This document shows, piece by piece, positions 24,076 to 32,256 of a stretch of DNA of 34,843 bases. The notes under the pieces are model-generated. The model worked only from the letters and a program-made list of their open reading frames with translations. It made no database searches and was not told the origin of the DNA. Source of the DNA: Actinomycetes bacterium (GTDB taxonomy: Bacteria > Actinomycetota > Thermoleophilia > Gaiellales > Gaiellaceae); NCBI GenBank assembly GCA_025358355.1, contig JANYJX010000044.1, positions 1-34,843 of the forward strand. Reading direction: 5' to 3'. How positions within the stretch are numbered: position 1 is the first letter of the stretch; each line of letters begins with the position of its first letter. Made by a program: the position numbers and the translations under genes.

Positions 24076-25052
24076 GCGGTCTCGCGGAACCGGCTGGAGA
24101 GGATCTCGAGCAACGCGATCGCTGCGCGCGGGTTGCTCTCTAGCGCGGCGACCAGCTCTTCCCGCCCCACGACGATGCACGCGGTCTCGTTCTCCGCCGT
24201 GATCGTCGCGAGCCGCCCTGCACCCGGGTCGAGCACCTCGATCTCGCCGACGAGTGCACCCACGCCAAGCGTCAGCCGTCGCCCCTGCCGCTCGACGACA
24301 ACCGACCCGCCGGTGACGAGCATCAGCGTGTCAGCGATCTCTCCCCGCGTCATCAACGTCTCGCCTGCGGCAAACGTCACCTCGCGCCCCCGCGTCAGGA
24401 TCGGCTCGAGCAGCTCGGCCGGGAGCGCCGAGAACAACCGAGGATCCGCCGCGAGGCGCTCGTACCGGCCGCCGTGGAAGAGCAGCGGCTCGCCTTCGCC
24501 GTAGCGCACGTACTCCACCTGGCCGAGAAACAGCGAGTGGTCGCCGCCCCAGTACGAGCGCACGACGCGCGCAACGAGATGAGCAAGCGCGCCTTCGACG
24601 AGCGGCGTGTCGCGCACGATCTCGAAACGGGGCTCCTCAGAGCGAGCCGACGCCCGCCCCGCAAAGTGATCCGACAACTCTGACTGGCTGCGCTCGAGCA
24701 CGCTAATCCCGTACCGCGTCCCCTCGCGCAGCAGCGGGTTCAGCCGCGCCCGCCGGTCAACCGAGATCAGCACGAGTGGCGGCTGCAGCGAGACCGACAT
24801 GAACGCGTTCGCGGTCATCCCGTGCACCTGCTCTCCCACCTGAGTCGTGATCACGGTGACCCCGGTCGCGAACATCCCGAGCGTCTTGCGGAACTCGAGC
24901 GCCGGGTCACCTTCGAGATCGCCGACATCGATCTGCTCTGTGTCCGGAACGTCGTCGAAGCCGGAGTCGCCGAGGCCCTCGAGCGCGCCACTCGCGAACC
25001 CGCCGCCCAGGACGACGTCGAATTCCTCGGGAGGCGGTGCTTCGCTGCTCAT
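24072..25052 (-). CDS. Flavin reductase-like protein fused to a cyclic-nucleotide-binding domain
   Basis: ATG at 25050-25052 gives 326 residues; an upstream ATG in the same frame would add 27 low-quality residues across a terminator hairpin. Residues 1-48 are acidic and probably disordered. Residues 50-205 are the FMN-binding split barrel of NADH:flavin oxidoreductases (FRKTLGMFATGVTVITTQ, GMTANAFMSVSLQPPLVLISVD, LLREGTRYGISVL, and HSLFLGQVEYVRYGEGEPLLFHGGRY). Residues 207-326 are a CRP-like cap: LFSALPAELLEPILTRGREVTFAAGETLMTRGE, then the cassette GALVGEIEVLDPGAGRLATI with Glu270 and Arg280. There is no DNA-binding helix. Such reductases supply reduced flavin to a monooxygenase; the cap may tune activity by cNMP. 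No partner oxygenase of that kind is adjacent. Confidence 0.82.
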   Translation of the reverse strand: MSSEAPPPEEFDVVLGGGFASGALEGLGDSGFDDVPDTEQIDVGDLEGDPALEFRKTLGMFATGVTVITTQVGEQVHGMTANAFMSVSLQPPLVLISVDRRARLNPLLREGTRYGISVLERSQSELSDHFAGRASARSEEPRFEIVRDTPLVEGALAHLVARVVRSYWGGDHSLFLGQVEYVRYGEGEPLLFHGGRYERLAADPRLFSALPAELLEPILTRGREVTFAAGETLMTRGEIADTLMLVTGGSVVVERQGRRLTLGVGALVGEIEVLDPGAGRLATITAENETACIVVGREELVAALESNPRAAIALLEILSSRFRETA

Positions 25053-25077
25053 TGCTCGAGTCTGACAGGTAGAGCGC

Positions 25078-25124
25078 GACGACCGGCGGGCGCCTCGACT
25101 ATCGCGAGGAGCCCGCCGGTCGTC
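25078..25124 (-). terminator. Long inverted repeat between the permease and flavin reductase genes
   Basis: A perfect 14-bp inverted repeat: 25078-25091 (GACGACCGGCGGGC) against 25111-25124. An inner CCTCG/CGAGG stem extends it. It lies 13 bp after the permease stop. No T-run follows on either strand, but the stem is very stable, so it probably ends permease transcription or isolates the two genes. Confidence 0.6.
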
Positions 25125-25137
25125 ATACCTCAAAGGG

Positions 25138-26634
25138 CTAGCCGACGGGAGTGCCGACCCCTGCCGCGCTGATCTCCGGCATCAACGGCACGTCCTCCCG
25201 CCAGTGGATCGGCTGCTTGTCCTGCACGAGGCGACGGAAGAAGAAGAGCAACAGGCCGATCACGAGGACCCCCACGCCGATCAACTTCTCCTTCGTGCCG
25301 CCGTAGCCGCCACCCGCCGTGTCGAACCAGCCGAAGCCGACGACCGTCAAGATCAGGCACCAGACGGCGAGGATTCCCGCGATCGGCGTCCAGATCGCTC
25401 CGAGCTTGATCGGGCGCGGCCAGTTCGGCCTGTCCTTCCGCAGGAGCACGAACCCCGAGAGCGCAAACATGTGCGCAATGACGTAGCCGAGGTTGCTCGC
25501 AGCGAGGATGCCGAAGATGTTGCCGACGAAGAGGCAGAGCAGGATGTTGAAGATCATGTCGAGCGTCATCGCGTTCCCCGGCACTCTGAACCTGTTGAGG
25601 GTTCCGAGCTGCTTGATCGTCATGCCATCACGGGAGATCCCGTAGAGCGCACGTCCGCCGTCGGCGGTCGCCGTGTTCATCGTGATGATGAAGCTCGCGA
25701 CAAGACAGATGACAAAAAAGTCCGTGAACCGCGCTGACCCAACGATCTTGTCCATACCCCCGGCGAAGTCGTAGGCGCCGACGAGCTTGGGTCCGGCGCT
25801 GCCGACGAATGCGATCGGAAGCATGATGTATACGACCATCGAGAACAGGGCGGCCGACCGCAGGGCGAGCTTCGTATCCCGCACGGTGTCCTTGTACTCG
25901 GGAGCGAAGGTCGCACAGACATCGACACCCCAGGCCGACCAGCACATCAGCCAGAGCCACACGAGCGCGAGTTGCAATCCGCCCCACGCGAGCCCGGAGT
26001 GGCCGAGCTTGCTCGTCAGGTTGGCGCTGTCGAAGCTGCCGTTCAAGAACGGCAGGATCATCATCACGAAGAGCGGCACCATCAAAAGGACACCTGCCAC
26101 ATAGCCAAAGGTGACGCCGACGCGTGCCCCGAAAACGTTGAACAGCCAGACACCGAGGATCAGACCGATCGCGATCAGGGCAGGCAGCCCGACATCCGCG
26201 CCGCCTGTCGAGAAGTACCCGCCGGTCAGCAGATAGCTGCCACCCTTCGCGGTCGGGAACCAGGTCCCGCCAATCAGCGAGCCGATGAAGAGACCGCTTG
26301 TCGAGAGCACGACAGACCAGCCGATCCAGTAGCCAAACGTCGCAACCGGCCCGACCAGGGTCGTGTACTTGCGCCACGCCTCGTGGGCATAGAGCGCGAG
26401 CCCGCCCGACTTCTCCGGGAACATCGCGGCAAGTTCGGAGTAAATCGTGTTGATGAGAACGGCGACGACGGCTGAGATGCCCCAGAGAATGGCGGCGCCC
26501 CAGCCACCAAGGTCGTTGACCGAGTACGGGAGGGAAAGGAGCAGGAAGCCAGGGTTCGCAAGGGCGATCACGAAGCCGTCGTACCAGCGAAGCGTCTTGA
26601 GAAGCTGCTGTTCCTGGACTACTGCTGTCGCCAC
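25138..26634 (-). CDS. APC-family amino acid permease
   Basis: GTG at 26632-26634, 6 nt after GGAGG, gives 498 residues. About 12 membrane segments are visible. The first is preceded by LKTLRWYDGFVIALANPGFLLLSLPYSV, a form of the APC helix-1 substrate-binding segment; EKSGGLALYAHEAWRK and GWSVVLSTSGLFIGSLIGG follow. The C-terminal tail is basic and polar. It should import an amino acid or amine by proton or ion symport. It neighbours genes for amine and methyl-group metabolism, but the substrate is not predictable. The longer upstream frame is not coding. Confidence 0.84.
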   Translation of the reverse strand: MATAVVQEQQLLKTLRWYDGFVIALANPGFLLLSLPYSVNDLGGWGAAILWGISAVVAVLINTIYSELAAMFPEKSGGLALYAHEAWRKYTTLVGPVATFGYWIGWSVVLSTSGLFIGSLIGGTWFPTAKGGSYLLTGGYFSTGGADVGLPALIAIGLILGVWLFNVFGARVGVTFGYVAGVLLMVPLFVMMILPFLNGSFDSANLTSKLGHSGLAWGGLQLALVWLWLMCWSAWGVDVCATFAPEYKDTVRDTKLALRSAALFSMVVYIMLPIAFVGSAGPKLVGAYDFAGGMDKIVGSARFTDFFVICLVASFIITMNTATADGGRALYGISRDGMTIKQLGTLNRFRVPGNAMTLDMIFNILLCLFVGNIFGILAASNLGYVIAHMFALSGFVLLRKDRPNWPRPIKLGAIWTPIAGILAVWCLILTVVGFGWFDTAGGGYGGTKEKLIGVGVLVIGLLLFFFRRLVQDKQPIHWREDVPLMPEISAAGVGTPVG

Positions 26635-26769
26635 TTCAAACCTCCGTCTGGGTGCCGGGACCGCAGCGCAACATGGCGCCTGCGCCCGAACGTACCACTC
26701 CTCGCGGACGATTCCTAGCCTACGGAAATTGAATTGCCGTGGGCGAAACAGACGTGGTCGACGGGCCGC

Positions 26770-26775
26770 TACGAT
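26770..26775 (+). promoter_or_regulatory. -10 box of a probable leaderless promoter
   Basis: TACGAT ends 6 nt before the GTG at 26782, the same spacing as at 15637 and at vapB. No Shine-Dalgarno sequence precedes this start. Confidence 0.4.
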
Positions 26776-26781
26776 CGCGGC

Positions 26782-27138
26782 GTGCGGGCTCCGTTGATCA
26801 CGATCACCTGCGACTGCGGCGCGTCGGTCGAGGTCCCGTACGCCGAGCGCTGGAAGTGCGGTGCCTGCGGCAAGACATGGGATACCGGGCAGATCCCGCA
26901 CGCCGACTACGACGCCCTTTTGCAGGGCGTGCGCCGCTACCGGCTGCTCGTGCTCGGGCCACCGCTCGTGCTCGCCGCGATCCTTGTCCCGCTTGCTGCG
27001 GTGAAGGGCCTCCAGTTCGCCTTTCTCCTCTTTGTATTCCTCATGGCCTACGCGCTGCTCGTCGTGCCCCAGTTGCGCCGCCGAGCGTCGAAGCGCATGC
27101 GCGACAGCACAAAGAGCTGGAAGCTGCGGCCGGAGTAG
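26782..27138 (+). CDS. Zinc-ribbon membrane protein, 118 aa
   Basis: GTG at 26782 opens VRAPLITITCDCGASVEVPYAERWKCGACGKTWDTGQ: four cysteines as CxC and CxxC form a zinc-ribbon-like knuckle (residues 9-34). Two membrane segments follow at about 54-72 (LLVLGPPLVLAAILVPLAAV) and 77-94 (FAFLLFVFLMAYALLVV), then a basic cytoplasmic tail. I know no function; such small ribbon-plus-two-helix proteins are common and unassigned. Divergent from the permease and 6 bp upstream of the next gene, with which it is probably co-transcribed. Confidence 0.65.
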   Translation: MRAPLITITCDCGASVEVPYAERWKCGACGKTWDTGQIPHADYDALLQGVRRYRLLVLGPPLVLAAILVPLAAVKGLQFAFLLFVFLMAYALLVVPQLRRRASKRMRDSTKSWKLRPE

Positions 27139-27144
27139 CGGTCA

Positions 27145-27615
27145 GTGGTCGCGCCGACCCGCACCCTGTCGACCCGCGACACCGACTCGCCGTCTGGGTC
27201 GTGGCCGGTGATGCTCGTCACCTTCGACGTCCCGTTCGCTCCGGGCGCCGCTGAGCTCGCCGTCGACACAGCGGTCGAGTCGGGCCAGGCGCTGCTCGTC
27301 GTCAACGCAGCCCGCGTCGAGCTGGGACCGATCTCACTCGCGATGAAGTACGAGTACTTCGGCACGCAGGAGGTCGAGGAGGCGCTCGCCCGACCGGCCG
27401 AGCTTGCACGTGAGCTCTCGGTCGAGGTACGGCGTTTGCGAGTCTGTAGCCCGCGGCCGGTGGACGCCCTCCTCGAGATCGTTCGGGAGCATCGGCCGGC
27501 GCTTCTAGTGGTCGGACCCGACCCGGCAAAGATGCGACGCCGCGCCTACCGTAACGCGGTGCGGAAGATCCGTGACGGCGCTGACTGCCTGCTGTGGTTC
27601 GCGGCTACCGAGTAG
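27145..27615 (+). CDS. Universal stress protein-like hypothetical protein
   Basis: GTG at 27145 gives 156 residues; an in-frame ATG at 27211 (MLVTFDVPFAPGAAELAVDTAVESG) matches better where a UspA-like fold begins. Seen are a first strand LVTFDVP, a helix, a second strand QALLVVNAARV, and a later strand LLVVGPDP followed by a basic helix (KMRRRAYRNAVRKIRDGADCLLWFA). This is the order of a Rossmann-like Usp domain, but the G-2x-G-9x-G ATP motif is not clear. Function unknown. It ends 2 bp from the convergent IclR gene. Confidence 0.6.
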   Translation: MVAPTRTLSTRDTDSPSGSWPVMLVTFDVPFAPGAAELAVDTAVESGQALLVVNAARVELGPISLAMKYEYFGTQEVEEALARPAELARELSVEVRRLRVCSPRPVDALLEIVREHRPALLVVGPDPAKMRRRAYRNAVRKIRDGADCLLWFAATE

Positions 27616-27617
27616 AG

Positions 27618-28382
27618 CTACTCCGTGGAGCCGAGCGTGGCTGACAGATCTCTGACGCGCCCGAGCAGCGGGCCGCTCGCGCGCGCGACCTCCACCTTGT
27701 CGAAGCGCGACTCCGGCCCCTGGACGCCAACGATGGCGACCAGCTCGCCCCGCGCGCCGAAGACCGGGGCCGCGATCGCGTTCAGGTCGTCCTCGCGCTC
27801 GCCGAGCGCCTCAGCGAAACCTCGGGCGCGCACCTGCGCTAGCTCCGCTTCGAGAACCCTGCGATCCGTCGTCGTGCGGTCGGTGTACGCCCTCAACGCC
27901 CCCGCCGGCAGCTCGGCTCTGCCGAACGCGAGTGCCACCTTCCCGGTCGCGGTCGCATGGGCGACGCTCGGTCGGCCGACCCGCGCGACGCTCTGCACCG
28001 ACGACGAGCTCTGCACGAAGTCGATCGTGATCGCATCCGGCTCACCCGGCACCGAGAGTGTCGCCGTCTCGCCCGTCTCGGCCGCAAGCGCCGTCAGCAC
28101 CGGCCGCGCGAGCTCGCGCAGATCAAGCCCCGCCAGCGCCGCGCTACCAAGTTGCACGAGTCGAGGCCCAAGGCGGTAGCGGCCCGTCTCCTCTATATGC
28201 CTGACGAGGCCGCGCGCCGCAAGCGTCGCCAGCAGCCGCGACACCGTGCTCGGGTTGATCCCGGTCTGCCGCGCGAGCTCGTTCGTCCCAACATCCTCGG
28301 CCTCGGCAACGGCGTCGAGCACGGTAAGCGCGCGCTCGACGGCGGCGACGGTCCTGACAGCTGGCTTTCCGGTTCGGGGCAT
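27618..28382 (-). CDS. IclR-family transcriptional regulator
   Basis: A 254-residue regulator. Residues 10-70 are the winged helix: AVERALTVLDAVAEAEDVGTNELARQTGINPSTVSRLLATLAARGLVRHIEETGRYRLGPRL. Residues 80-250 are the effector-binding domain (ARPVLTALAAETGETATLSV, VGRPSVAHATATGKVALAF, GFAEALGEREDDLNAIAAPVF). It is transcribed divergently from the sarcosine-oxidase-like gene, with 76 bp between the starts that hold a nested palindrome. It most likely controls that gene and itself in response to a small-molecule substrate. Confidence 0.88.
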   Translation of the reverse strand: MPRTGKPAVRTVAAVERALTVLDAVAEAEDVGTNELARQTGINPSTVSRLLATLAARGLVRHIEETGRYRLGPRLVQLGSAALAGLDLRELARPVLTALAAETGETATLSVPGEPDAITIDFVQSSSSVQSVARVGRPSVAHATATGKVALAFGRAELPAGALRAYTDRTTTDRRVLEAELAQVRARGFAEALGEREDDLNAIAAPVFGARGELVAIVGVQGPESRFDKVEVARASGPLLGRVRDLSATLGSTE

Positions 28383-28396
28383 GCTACTTTCGGGTC

Positions 28397-28446
28397 GCTA
28401 TTTCAGAATGCTATTGCCGGCGTGACAATAGCCGTTGGAACAATAG
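28397..28446. promoter_or_regulatory. Nested palindrome, probable IclR operator
   Basis: Four related half-sites lie in the divergent region: GCTATT (28397-28402), GCTATTG (28410-28416), CAATAGC (28426-28432) and CAATAG (28441-28446). The inner pair is a perfect 7-bp inverted repeat with a 9-bp spacer; the outer pair is inverted around the same centre, within about 1 bp. This symmetry fits a regulator binding as two dimers. The outer right site lies next to the ribosome site of the FAD gene. Confidence 0.55.
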
Positions 28447-28458
28447 AGGAGCCACTAC

Positions 28459-29775
28459 ATGACGATCCCCGCTTCTTCCAAGTACGTCGTCGTCGGAGCC
28501 GGCATCCACGGCCTCTCGACCGCCATGCACCTCGCCCGCGAGCTGACGCAGCGCGGCCTTGGTAGCGGCGCCGACATCGTCGTCCTCGACAAGTCGCGCC
28601 CCGGCGCTGGCGCGTCCGGCATCGCCTGCGGCGTCGTCCGCAACAACTATTTCCAGCCCGCGATGAGCGAGCTGATGCAGGCATGCGTCGAGGTGTGGGA
28701 ATCCGACCCGGCCGCCTATCACTACAACCCGGTGGGTTACATCGCGCTCGGCCCACAGGTGCAGGAATCCGACCTCACCGCCGTGTACGAGCGGCACCAG
28801 CGGATCGGGTACCGCTCGGATCTCTACCTCGGCGAGGCCGACGTCGACGCGCACATGAAGTGGCTGTTCCCCGACTGGCGCGCGCAGGGCGTCACCGTGT
28901 GCCTGCACGAGCACCAGGGCGGCTTCGCGTTCAACCAGGAGTCGGTCGACGGGCTGCTCGCGAAGTGCGAGGCCGAAGGTGTTCGCGTGGTCAGCGGGGT
29001 CGAAGTGACCGGGTTCACCTCACGTGCAGACGACTCGGTCTCAGCCGTGGAGACGAGCGCCGGCCCGATCGAGGTCGGCGAGCAAGTTGTGATCGCGCCT
29101 GGCCCGTGGGCGAGGCGGTTCTGGTCGCTGCTCGGGCTACCCGCCGCGATCGACATTCGGACTCAAGCGGGAGACGTGCAGCAGAACGTGCCGATGTGGA
29201 CGTACTGGAACCTGCAGGAGGGCGAGATCACGGTCGATCCGCTGATGTTCGCGCTGGCCGACGGAGGCGCGCCGCCCGTGATCCATCTCGACACCGATGC
29301 GCCGCTCTATGCCGATACGGGCGAGTTGATCACCGACGAACTCTGGGGCATCTACTACAAGCGCGACCGCCACGGCGTACAGGGCGGGGCTTCACCGCTC
29401 ACAGTCGACGGCGATGTCGAGCTCGACCCGTACCCGTCGACCACGAATGTCGATGACGAGTTCCCAGAGATGTGGTGCGCCGCGCTCTCGCACGCGATGA
29501 GCCGCTTCGAGGGCTGCCGGCCGCTCTACAAGCAGGCGCGCTCCGGCGGTGTCGGCTCGTTCACCGCGGACAACTTCCCGGTCTTCGACTACATGCGACC
29601 GAACGTCTACTGCGTGCTCGACTCGAACCACGGCTACAAGATGATCGGCGTCGGGCGCGAGGTCGCAAAGGTCGTCGTCGGCGAGCACTCTTCGCTGCTG
29701 TACCCGTTCCGCTTCGAGCGCTTCGCAACCGGCGACCTCCACCCGGTCTCGCACTCGCCCTACCCGTGGTCGTGA
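28459..29775 (+). CDS. FAD-dependent oxidoreductase, sarcosine oxidase beta/DAO-like
   Basis: A 438-residue flavoprotein. The dinucleotide motif YVVVGAGIHGLSTAMHLARE (residues 9-28) binds FAD, followed by DIVVLDKSRPGAGASGIACGVVR, the covalent-flavin or active-site region of the DAO family. GGFAFNQESVDGLLAKCEAEGVRV and VVIAPGPWARRFWSLLGL match sarcosine oxidase beta and related N-demethylating enzymes. The C-terminal block LDSNHGYKMIGVGREVAKVV ends the FAD domain. The expected reaction is oxidation of a secondary amine C-N bond. GAGGA precedes the ATG by 8 nt. It is controlled by the divergent IclR and overlaps the convergent MFS gene by 16 bp. It could stand in for N-methylglutamate dehydrogenase, which is inference. 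Confidence 0.82.
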   Translation: MTIPASSKYVVVGAGIHGLSTAMHLARELTQRGLGSGADIVVLDKSRPGAGASGIACGVVRNNYFQPAMSELMQACVEVWESDPAAYHYNPVGYIALGPQVQESDLTAVYERHQRIGYRSDLYLGEADVDAHMKWLFPDWRAQGVTVCLHEHQGGFAFNQESVDGLLAKCEAEGVRVVSGVEVTGFTSRADDSVSAVETSAGPIEVGEQVVIAPGPWARRFWSLLGLPAAIDIRTQAGDVQQNVPMWTYWNLQEGEITVDPLMFALADGGAPPVIHLDTDAPLYADTGELITDELWGIYYKRDRHGVQGGASPLTVDGDVELDPYPSTTNVDDEFPEMWCAALSHAMSRFEGCRPLYKQARSGGVGSFTADNFPVFDYMRPNVYCVLDSNHGYKMIGVGREVAKVVVGEHSSLLYPFRFERFATGDLHPVSHSPYPWS

Positions 29776-30917
29776 CGCGAGCTCACGAGCGCGAGCCCGG
29801 CTAAAGCGAGCACGCCGACGCCGACGAGCGCGACGCCGTTCCAGCGCCACGCCTGCCAGGCGAGCCCCGGCAGGTAGCCGCCGAGCGCGCCACTGCCGTA
29901 GTAGAAGCTGAAGAAGACGGCGCTCGCCGCGCCGCGGTCGACTTTGCTGGCTTCGGAGACACCGATCTGCGCGGCCATGACTCCGGCGAAGTTGCCGAGC
30001 GCGACGGCGGCCAGACCGACGACGACGCCGAAGATCTGCGACGGCAGCGTTATCAGGAGCCCGACCGCGCACAAGGCAGCCGACCCGCCGGCGACGCGCT
30101 TCCAGCCGACGCGATCCACGATCCGGCCGACGATCGGCGTCGTGAAACCGAGGATCCAAAGGCCGAAGACAGCGCTGCTCGCGACCGTTCCGTACCCGAA
30201 TGGCGGGCGCTCGAAGCGATAGGTCACGTACGAGAATGTGCCGACGAAGACGAAGAAGAACGCGCTCCCGACCGCGGCCGCCCGCAGAACACGCGGGTTC
30301 ATCGCCTGGCGCCGCAGGCCTGAGCCACCAGCGCGCGCCGGCCGAGGCAGATCAGGCAGCGACCGGTGGAGGATGATGCCGCCCGCGAGCGGCAAGATCG
30401 CGAGCCCGCCGATCGCCCAACGCCACCCCACGACATCGGTGAGCAGCGCTACACCGATCCTTCCCGTCAGGCCGCCTGCGACGAGCGCCGACATGTAGTA
30501 CCCCATCGCCCGCGCACCTCGCCCCGCTGAAAACGCCTCGGCCACATACGGGACGCCGACCGTCAGCAGGCCCGGCATGCACAGGCCCTGCAGGACGCGG
30601 AACACGAGCAGCACCTCGAACGTCGGCGCCAGGCCGGCTCCAATCGTCGGCAGCACGAGCAACCCACTCGCGAGCACGAGCGACCGCTTGCGACCGATCC
30701 GGTCCGAGAGCGGCCCCCACACCGGCGCGCTCACCGCGAGCGCGAGGACAACCACCGAGATCGTGAGCCCCGCCTCGGCCGGCGTGACGTCGAAATCGCG
30801 TCCGAGCATCGGCAGGATCGCCTGCGTCGAGTACATCACGGCGAACATCCCGGCACTGCCGATCAGGAAGCCGGCGAGGCCATTGCGATCGGTGGCGACT
30901 GACCTAGCGATCGGCAA
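29760..30917 (-). CDS. MFS transporter, drug/metabolite efflux-like
   Basis: A 385-residue, 12-segment carrier. The N terminus GFLIGSAGMFAVMYSTQAILPMLGRDFDVTPAEAGLTISVVVLALAVSAPVWGPLSDRIGRKRSLV contains the loop 2-3 MFS signature, and GRIVDRVGWKRV is its second-half copy. It resembles the YnfM/AraJ-like proton-coupled exporters. A TTG start at 30915-30917 overlaps the end of the second FMN-subunit gene by 14 bp, so it is probably the last gene of that operon. No ATG or GTG lies close enough to be preferred. Confidence 0.8.
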   Translation of the reverse strand: MPIARSVATDRNGLAGFLIGSAGMFAVMYSTQAILPMLGRDFDVTPAEAGLTISVVVLALAVSAPVWGPLSDRIGRKRSLVLASGLLVLPTIGAGLAPTFEVLLVFRVLQGLCMPGLLTVGVPYVAEAFSAGRGARAMGYYMSALVAGGLTGRIGVALLTDVVGWRWAIGGLAILPLAGGIILHRSLPDLPRPARAGGSGLRRQAMNPRVLRAAAVGSAFFFVFVGTFSYVTYRFERPPFGYGTVASSAVFGLWILGFTTPIVGRIVDRVGWKRVAGGSAALCAVGLLITLPSQIFGVVVGLAAVALGNFAGVMAAQIGVSEASKVDRGAASAVFFSFYYGSGALGGYLPGLAWQAWRWNGVALVGVGVLALAGLALVSSRHDHG

Positions 30918-32256
30918 GCCGGGCGGCGACGCGCTCGGCGATCTCGTCGAGCAGACCGAGCCGCATCCCGGCGAGCGGGACGCCGGTCATCAGCGACGCC
31001 TCGATGGTAAGCGCGACGAGATCCTCGGGCTCCAGGTTGTGGACGTGCGACTTGCCGCACGCGCGCGCGAGTGTCTGCGCCTCGAGGGTCAGCACGCGCA
31101 GGTAGTTGGCGATGCGCCGGCCACCGAGCTCCGGGTCGAAGCGCGCGGCCAATTCCTCATCCTGCGTCGAGATCCCGGTCGGGTCGCGGCCCGCCTGGTA
31201 GTCGTCGTAGTAGCCCGCGGCGCTGCCGATCTCGCGGTAGCCGGCATCGTGCTCGGGGCTGTTGTCGCCCATCGCGATCAGGGCGGCGACGCCGATCGAG
31301 ACCGCATCGGCGCCGAGCGCGAGCGCCTTCGCCACGTCCGCCCCGGTCCGGATCCCGCCGGACACGATCAGCTGCACCTGGCGATGCATGCCGAGCTCCT
31401 GCAGCGCCTGGACGGCGAGCGGGATCGCCGGCAGCGTCGGAATGCCGACGTGCTCGATGAAGACGTCCTGCGTCGCCGCAGTACCGCCCTGCATCCCGTC
31501 GACGACAATCACATCGGCGCCGGCCTTCACCGCGAGCTGGACGTCGTAGTACGTGCGCGTCGCGCCGACCTTGACGAAGATCGGCTTCTCCCAGTCGGTG
31601 ATCTCGCGCAGCTCGCCGATCTTGATCTCGAGATCGTCCGGGCCGGTCCAGTCGGGGTGACGCGAGGCGCTGCGCTGGTCGATTCCCTTTGGCAGGTTGC
31701 GCATCGCGGCGACGCGGTCGGAGATCTTGTGGCCGAGCAACATGCCGCCGCCGCCCGGTTTAGCGCCCTGGCCGACGACGACTTCGATCGCGTCAGCGCG
31801 CCGCAGGTCGTCCGGGTTCATGCCGTAGCGCGACGGGAGGAGCTGGTAGACAAGCGTCTTCGAGTGCTCGCGCTCCTCGGGTGTCATGCCGCCGTCGCCG
31901 GTCGTCGTCGACGTCCCGACTTCGGTGGCGCCGCGCCCGAGCGCTTCCTTTGCCGGAGCCGACAGCGCACCGAAGCTCATGCCGGCGATCGTGACCGGGA
32001 TCTTCAGCTCGAGCGGCTTCTTCGCGAAACGCGTGCCCAGCGTGACCTCGGTGCCGCAGCGCTCGCGGTAACCCTCCAGCGGATAGCGCGAGATGCTCGC
32101 GCCGAGGAACAGCAGATCGTCGAAGTGCGGAAGCTTTCGCTTTGCACCGAAGCCGCGGATGTCGTAGAGCCCCTCGCGCGCCGCGCGCTGGATCTCGGCG
32201 ATCACGGTGCGGTCGTAGAGGTACGACTCGCGGAGATTCGGAGGGAGATCGCTCAT
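30904..32256 (-). CDS. Second FMN glutamate synthase-like subunit (MgsC/GlxD type) without the 3Fe-4S cysteines
   Basis: A 450-residue paralogue of the 11402-12838 protein, with the same FMN barrel: IAGMSFGALSAPAK, TTTGDGGMTPEERE, GQGAKPGGGGMLLGHKI, GIDQRSASRHPDW, DGMQGGTAATQ and VSGGIRTGADVAKALALGADAVS. At the iron-sulphur site the three cysteines of copy 1 (357, 360, 365) are Tyr350, Tyr353 and Asp358 in AGYYDDYQAGRDPTGISTQ. The spacing is unchanged, so this is replacement, not deletion. Without a cluster it cannot receive electrons in the usual way and may use another donor or chemistry. It starts one base inside the stop of the GXGXG gene. The MFS carrier follows. Confidence 0.86.
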   Translation of the reverse strand: MSDLPPNLRESYLYDRTVIAEIQRAAREGLYDIRGFGAKRKLPHFDDLLFLGASISRYPLEGYRERCGTEVTLGTRFAKKPLELKIPVTIAGMSFGALSAPAKEALGRGATEVGTSTTTGDGGMTPEEREHSKTLVYQLLPSRYGMNPDDLRRADAIEVVVGQGAKPGGGGMLLGHKISDRVAAMRNLPKGIDQRSASRHPDWTGPDDLEIKIGELREITDWEKPIFVKVGATRTYYDVQLAVKAGADVIVVDGMQGGTAATQDVFIEHVGIPTLPAIPLAVQALQELGMHRQVQLIVSGGIRTGADVAKALALGADAVSIGVAALIAMGDNSPEHDAGYREIGSAAGYYDDYQAGRDPTGISTQDEELAARFDPELGGRRIANYLRVLTLEAQTLARACGKSHVHNLEPEDLVALTIEASLMTGVPLAGMRLGLLDEIAERVAARLADR

